Below are positions 16,325 through 19,037 of a DNA stretch of 19,037 nucleotides, piece by piece. The notes beneath the pieces were generated by a model. The model was not told the origin of the DNA. It saw only the letters and a list, made by a program, of their open reading frames with translations, and ran no database searches. This DNA comes from Bacteroidetes bacterium GWA2_30_7. Lineage in GTDB: Bacteria > Bacteroidota > Bacteroidia > Bacteroidales > GWF2-33-38. Location: the NCBI GenBank assembly GCA_001768155.1, contig MENC01000211.1, positions 1 through 19,037 on the forward strand, written 5' to 3'. Position 1 is the first letter of the stretch. Each line of letters opens with the position of its first letter. The translations under genes were made by a program, and so were the position numbers.

Positions 16325-17079
16325 ATGAAGAAAAACATTTTAATAATCATCGTAATTATGTTTATAAATATAACTTGTAAAAATATAACAAATAATAAAC
16401 AAGAACCATTTAAGGGAGAAAATGAGATTAATCAAAAAGTACAATTAAAAACACCTCTGATTCTTTCAAATCAATTAGAGCCTCAACGGGAGGAATTTGA
16501 AAAGGCAGTTATTTCTGCACTCGAAAGAATACGAATATTTGCCAAACAGTATAACTGGGAAAATTTAACTACCGAAAGTTTTATGGACAGTATAATGATA
16601 TTTGATACAAAACAAGGTTTTGACACTACGTTACTAATTCTTGTTGGAGCAGATAAAAATATGGAACTTCCAAAAAGCTATTCCGCATGTTTAGAAAATA
16701 AAATTTTGTTGTCTGTTTCGCCTGAAATATATAATAAAAATTACCCCGAAGGCAATGAAGATAAATACTTTGAAAAATTATTGACTCACGAAATTGCACA
16801 TAGATTACATATTAGATATTAAACGGAAATGAAGAAATGATGGGTCCAATATGGTTTTATGAAGGATTTGCGATTTTTGCAGCCGACCAATTGAAAAAAT
16901 CAGAATTTAAACTAAACTCTAAAGAAATTTGGGAAACAATCGAAAATACCGAAAGAGGAAGTTATATTAAATATGGATTTGTTTTTAGATATTTTGTTGA
17001 TAAAATTGGGTTAAAAAAACTGATTTCAAAATCAAGTGATAAGGATTTTCACAAATGGTTGAAGCAACAAATAAATTGA
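16325..17079 (+). pseudogene. Putative exported zinc metalloprotease, split by a frameshift
   Basis: Two adjacent frames form one gluzincin-like protein. The first (16325-16822, 165 residues) has an N-terminal signal, possibly lipoprotein (NITC, Cys18), and ends just after the zinc motif HEIAH (155-159) as HRLHIRY-stop. The second frame carries the missing half: ILNGNEEMMGPIWFYEGFAIFAADQL, with the third-ligand glutamate in WFYEG, then the C-terminal helices. Shifting by -1 at about 16814-16818 joins HRLHIR to ILNGNEE and gives about 251 residues. This matches one lost base. The 80-residue frame opened by ATG at 16837 would lack HExxH and so could not be active alone. It may be a true pseudogene or a sequencing error; no classical slippery heptamer is in frame. 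The next gene starts 7 bp downstream. Confidence 0.8.
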
Positions 17080-17086
17080 AAAAATT

Positions 17087-18043
17087 ATGAAACAATTACT
17101 TTTATCAATAATTATATCAATCTTTATTATAAATATGAGTTTATTTGCTCAAGTAAAATTTGATTATACCGGAGCTGAATCTGTAATTAAATATTTTACT
17201 GATACACTCAATAAAAACGAACAGAAAATATTAAATCACGCTGGTTATCAGCTTATATTACAGCATAGTAAATTATTTTCTTCGCAACCTTTAACCGAAG
17301 AAAATTTATCGAACTCCTTAAAAGGAAAAGACGATGGGTTTGATTTTTCGGGAATTAAGGAGCGTACAGATACTCTATTGCAAATTATTCAATGGTTAAA
17401 AAATAACGAACAAGAAATTATAAATAAATTCGTTAACCTTCCACTAAACTATTTGCCAAAAGATTATAAACAAAATGCAATTATTTACTTTGTAATAGGT
17501 GGATATAATGGAATTGCATTTAACGAACAAATTTGTGTAAACATTGATTACAAGCAGTTTCGTGATAACAATAATGAAATAAAATTTTACATTTCTCACG
17601 AACTATTTCATATAGGATTTGAAAAATATCATCAACTTCCTGACATTTTTAAAGCAAAAACGGTAAAAGATTTAAAAGCAATTGTACTATCAATGACAAT
17701 GAACGAAGGACTAGCAACACTAACACCATATCAAAAAAGAATTGAAACAAACGAAATTTCGGATAATGATTATAAAACATTACTTGATTCATCAGCATTG
17801 AAAATAAAAATTAATCAATTTCAAGAAGTTTTGAAATATTTAGATGAAAATTCAAACAAAGAAATAACAAATGAAATTTTAGGCAATATTTTAGGTCAAT
17901 GTTCGGGCGACAGATTATTTTACATAGTAGGTTGTAATATTGGGCTTAAAATTGAAGAAAAATATGGTAAGCAAAAAATTATTGATTTAATAAAAGAACC
18001 GCCTGAACAATTTTTTGAAACGTATAAGCTAATAGAGCAATAA
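17087..18043 (+). CDS. Exported putative zinc metalloprotease, DUF5700-like (paralog 2)
   Basis: 318 residues with a signal peptide (LLLSIIISIFIINMSLFA before QVKF). The zinc site is HELFH at 171-175, and the third-ligand region is MNEGLATLTPY with Glu207. FVIGGYNGIAFNEQICVNI precedes it, as in DUF5700-type putative proteases. The C-terminal segment EEKYGKQKIIDLIKEPPEQFFETYKLI matches the paralog at 15109. Spacing is 7 bp from the frameshifted gene, which points to a common transcript. Export to periplasm or surface is inferred from the signal. The substrate is unknown. It is the last gene before the palindrome at 18099. Confidence 0.87.
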   Translation: MKQLLLSIIISIFIINMSLFAQVKFDYTGAESVIKYFTDTLNKNEQKILNHAGYQLILQHSKLFSSQPLTEENLSNSLKGKDDGFDFSGIKERTDTLLQIIQWLKNNEQEIINKFVNLPLNYLPKDYKQNAIIYFVIGGYNGIAFNEQICVNIDYKQFRDNNNEIKFYISHELFHIGFEKYHQLPDIFKAKTVKDLKAIVLSMTMNEGLATLTPYQKRIETNEISDNDYKTLLDSSALKIKINQFQEVLKYLDENSNKEITNEILGNILGQCSGDRLFYIVGCNIGLKIEEKYGKQKIIDLIKEPPEQFFETYKLIEQ

Positions 18044-18098
18044 ATATAACAAATTTTTCAAACCTTTCTAACTTTTCAAAAGTTGAATAATGTAAAAA

Positions 18099-18131
18099 AA
18101 ACCTTCAAGGTTTTCAAAACCTTGAAGGTTT
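18099..18131. terminator. Strong nested palindrome, probable terminator between the protease gene and pheT
   Basis: AAACCTTCAAGGTTTT (18099-18114) is the exact reverse complement of AAAACCTTGAAGGTTT (18116-18131), separated by one C: a 16-bp stem on paper, about 14 bp with a 5-base loop. Each arm is itself nearly palindromic (CCTT-C-AAGG), so the element is nested. Similar CCTTCAAGG/CCTTGAAGG palindromes are common between genes in Bacteroidota. A-rich on the left, but with no long T run on the right, it could act as a terminator or be a REP-like element. Confidence 0.7.
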
Positions 18132-18155
18132 AGTAAAGATGTAATCAAAAACTTT

Positions 18156-18163
18156 TATCTTTG
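18156..18163 (+). promoter_or_regulatory. pheT: Candidate Bacteroidota -7 promoter element for pheT
   Basis: TATCTTTG matches the Bacteroidota sigma consensus TAnnTTTG and is followed by CCTTTACA, giving a probable start near 18168. A clear TTG-type -33 element at the expected distance is not seen. The resulting leader is about 80 bases and includes a 9-bp inverted repeat (GAATTTAGA 18192-18200, TCTAAATTC 18214-18222). Confidence 0.5.
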
Positions 18164-18250
18164 CCTTTACATATTTTGAGTTAAGAGTTTGGAATTTAGA
18201 GTTAATTTTAGATTCTAAATTCTAATTCCTAAAATTCTAAATTTTAAGTA

Positions 18251-19037
18251 ATGAAAATTTCATACAATTGGCTAAAGGATTATATAAAAATAGATAAATC
18301 CCCCGACGAAGTTGCCAAAATTCTTACAAGCATTGGACTTGAAGTTGAATCAATCGAAAATTATGAAACCGTTAAAGGGGGATTAAATGGTTTTGTTATT
18401 GGTCATGTAATTTATAAAGAAAAACATCCCGATGCCGACCGTTTAAGCCTTACAAAAGTTGATGTTGGATATAATAAAGTGCTTGATATTGTTTGTGGTG
18501 CACCAAATGTAACCGAAGGTCAGAAAGTGGTAGTTGCCACAGTAGGTACAATTATTTATGGAAAAGAAGGCAGTTTTGAAATTAAAAAATCAAAAATTAG
18601 AGGAGCAGTTTCCGAAGGAATGATTTGTGCCGAAGACGAAATGGGACTTGGCGAATCTCATGATGGAATTTTAGTGCTTGATAGCAAGGCTGTTCCCGGA
18701 ACATTGGCAAATAAATATTTTAACATTCAGAGCGATATTGTATTTGAAATAGGCTTAACACCAAACCGTATTGATGCTGCTTCACATATTGGCGTAGCAA
18801 GAGATTTAGCCGCATATCTGAAACAAACTCAATTGGTTGAATTTTCAAAACCTTCGTTAACCGAAAAACTTCAAACTCTTACTCCACTTCCTTTGGAAGA
18901 GCCTGTCCCGAAAAATCGGGAGGTCGGGGGTAGGTCAAACAACAAACAACAAACTTCTTTACCAATAGAAGTTGTAGTCGAAAACCCAGATGCTTGCCCA
19001 AGATATTCAGGCATTTGCATTAAAAATATTAAAGTTG
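18251..19037 (+). CDS. pheT: Phenylalanine--tRNA ligase beta subunit (N-terminal part, cut by window end)
   Basis: The visible 262 residues begin MKISYNWLKDYIKIDKSPDE, typical of PheT, which with PheS forms the tetramer charging tRNA-Phe. Residues about 42-155 form the tRNA-binding EMAPII/OB-like domain (VIGHVIYKEKHPDADRLSL, VCGAPNV, KSKIRGAVSEGMICAEDEMGLG). Next come IGLTPNRIDAASHIGVARDLAAYL (168-190) and the start of the B3/B4 editing region (LPIEVVVENPDACPRYSG, 237-254). Between them, residues about 207-230 (QTLTPLPLE ... VGGRSN) are translated repeat DNA that does not belong to the family. The frame is kept. The insertion lies in the linker between domains, which may be why it is tolerated. 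Transcription probably starts from the TATCTTTG element about 90 bp upstream. Confidence 0.96.
   Translation, partial: MKISYNWLKDYIKIDKSPDEVAKILTSIGLEVESIENYETVKGGLNGFVIGHVIYKEKHPDADRLSLTKVDVGYNKVLDIVCGAPNVTEGQKVVVATVGTIIYGKEGSFEIKKSKIRGAVSEGMICAEDEMGLGESHDGILVLDSKAVPGTLANKYFNIQSDIVFEIGLTPNRIDAASHIGVARDLAAYLKQTQLVEFSKPSLTEKLQTLTPLPLEEPVPKNREVGGRSNNKQQTSLPIEVVVENPDACPRYSGICIKNIKV
18872..18940 (+). repeat. GC-richer dispersed repeat, copy inside pheT
   Basis: CAAACTCTTACTCC ... GGGGGTAGGTCAAAC, matching the copy at 8355-8402 on the other strand, but with an extra middle segment. That segment contains a perfect hairpin, TCCCGA-AAAA-TCGGGA (18906-18921), of a type also dispersed in Bacteroidota. 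It is translated in the same frame as the PorP copy (QTLTPLPLE and VGGRSN conserved). Confidence 0.85.

Noticed and set aside
16810..16840. Programmed -1 ribosomal frameshift in the split protease gene
   Set aside because: No X-XXY-YYZ slippery heptamer lies in the zero frame and no strong downstream hairpin is visible. A simple base loss or sequencing error is more likely.

Overview
The window looks like a chromosomal segment of an AT-rich member of the Bacteroidota, probably an uncultured Bacteroidales- or Flavobacteriia-like lineage. The evidence is a PorP/SprF-family protein, a gliding-motility-type (CHU_C, T9SS type B) C-terminal domain, a PD40-OmpA lipid/peptidoglycan-associated protein, the Bacteroidota -7 promoter motif TAnnTTTG, few Shine-Dalgarno sites, and small Bacteroidota-type proteins (YESQAD repeats, DUF5700-like putative proteases). 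I see no tRNA, rRNA, CRISPR array, transposase or phage gene.

Left part, all on the minus strand (1-12136), read right to left: a PD40/OmpA outer-membrane protein (12136-10604); a PKD-repeat protein with a T9SS type B C-terminal domain (10270-8978); a lone minimal nucleotidyltransferase (8861-8547); a PorP/SprF protein (8498-7419) whose N-terminus contains in-frame repeat DNA; and a giant secreted protein (7234 to beyond position 1, at least 2,411 residues). The giant protein is open to the window edge and fills more than a third of the window. It has a signal peptide, a seven-repeat RCC1 propeller, then six cassettes of about 350 residues. Each cassette is the same Ig-like scaffold carrying a different payload domain at the same site: an unassigned beta domain, GEVED, LamG, PA14, GEVED, and a reelin-like domain. 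The set reads as a surface/T9SS locus: exported adhesin-like proteins plus an outer-membrane partner and an envelope anchor.

Right part, all on the plus strand (12202-18043): a 59-residue winged-helix-like protein divergent from the OmpA gene; an alpha/beta hydrolase; a secreted six-repeat YESQAD protein followed by a terminator; a TraB/TIKI-like lipoprotein and a cupin in a tight pair; then three consecutive exported HExxH...E zinc-metalloprotease-like genes. The middle one is split by an apparent 1-base frameshift, and the outer two are DUF5700-like paralogs. The group ends at a strong nested palindrome (18099-18131).

Right edge: the start of pheT (phenylalanyl-tRNA synthetase beta chain, 18251 onward, cut by the window end). 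Its linker carries the same GC-richer repeat, in the same reading frame, that sits in the PorP N-terminus. This frame-preserving repeat in two unrelated genes and the cassette architecture of the giant protein are the two observations I find most worth following up.
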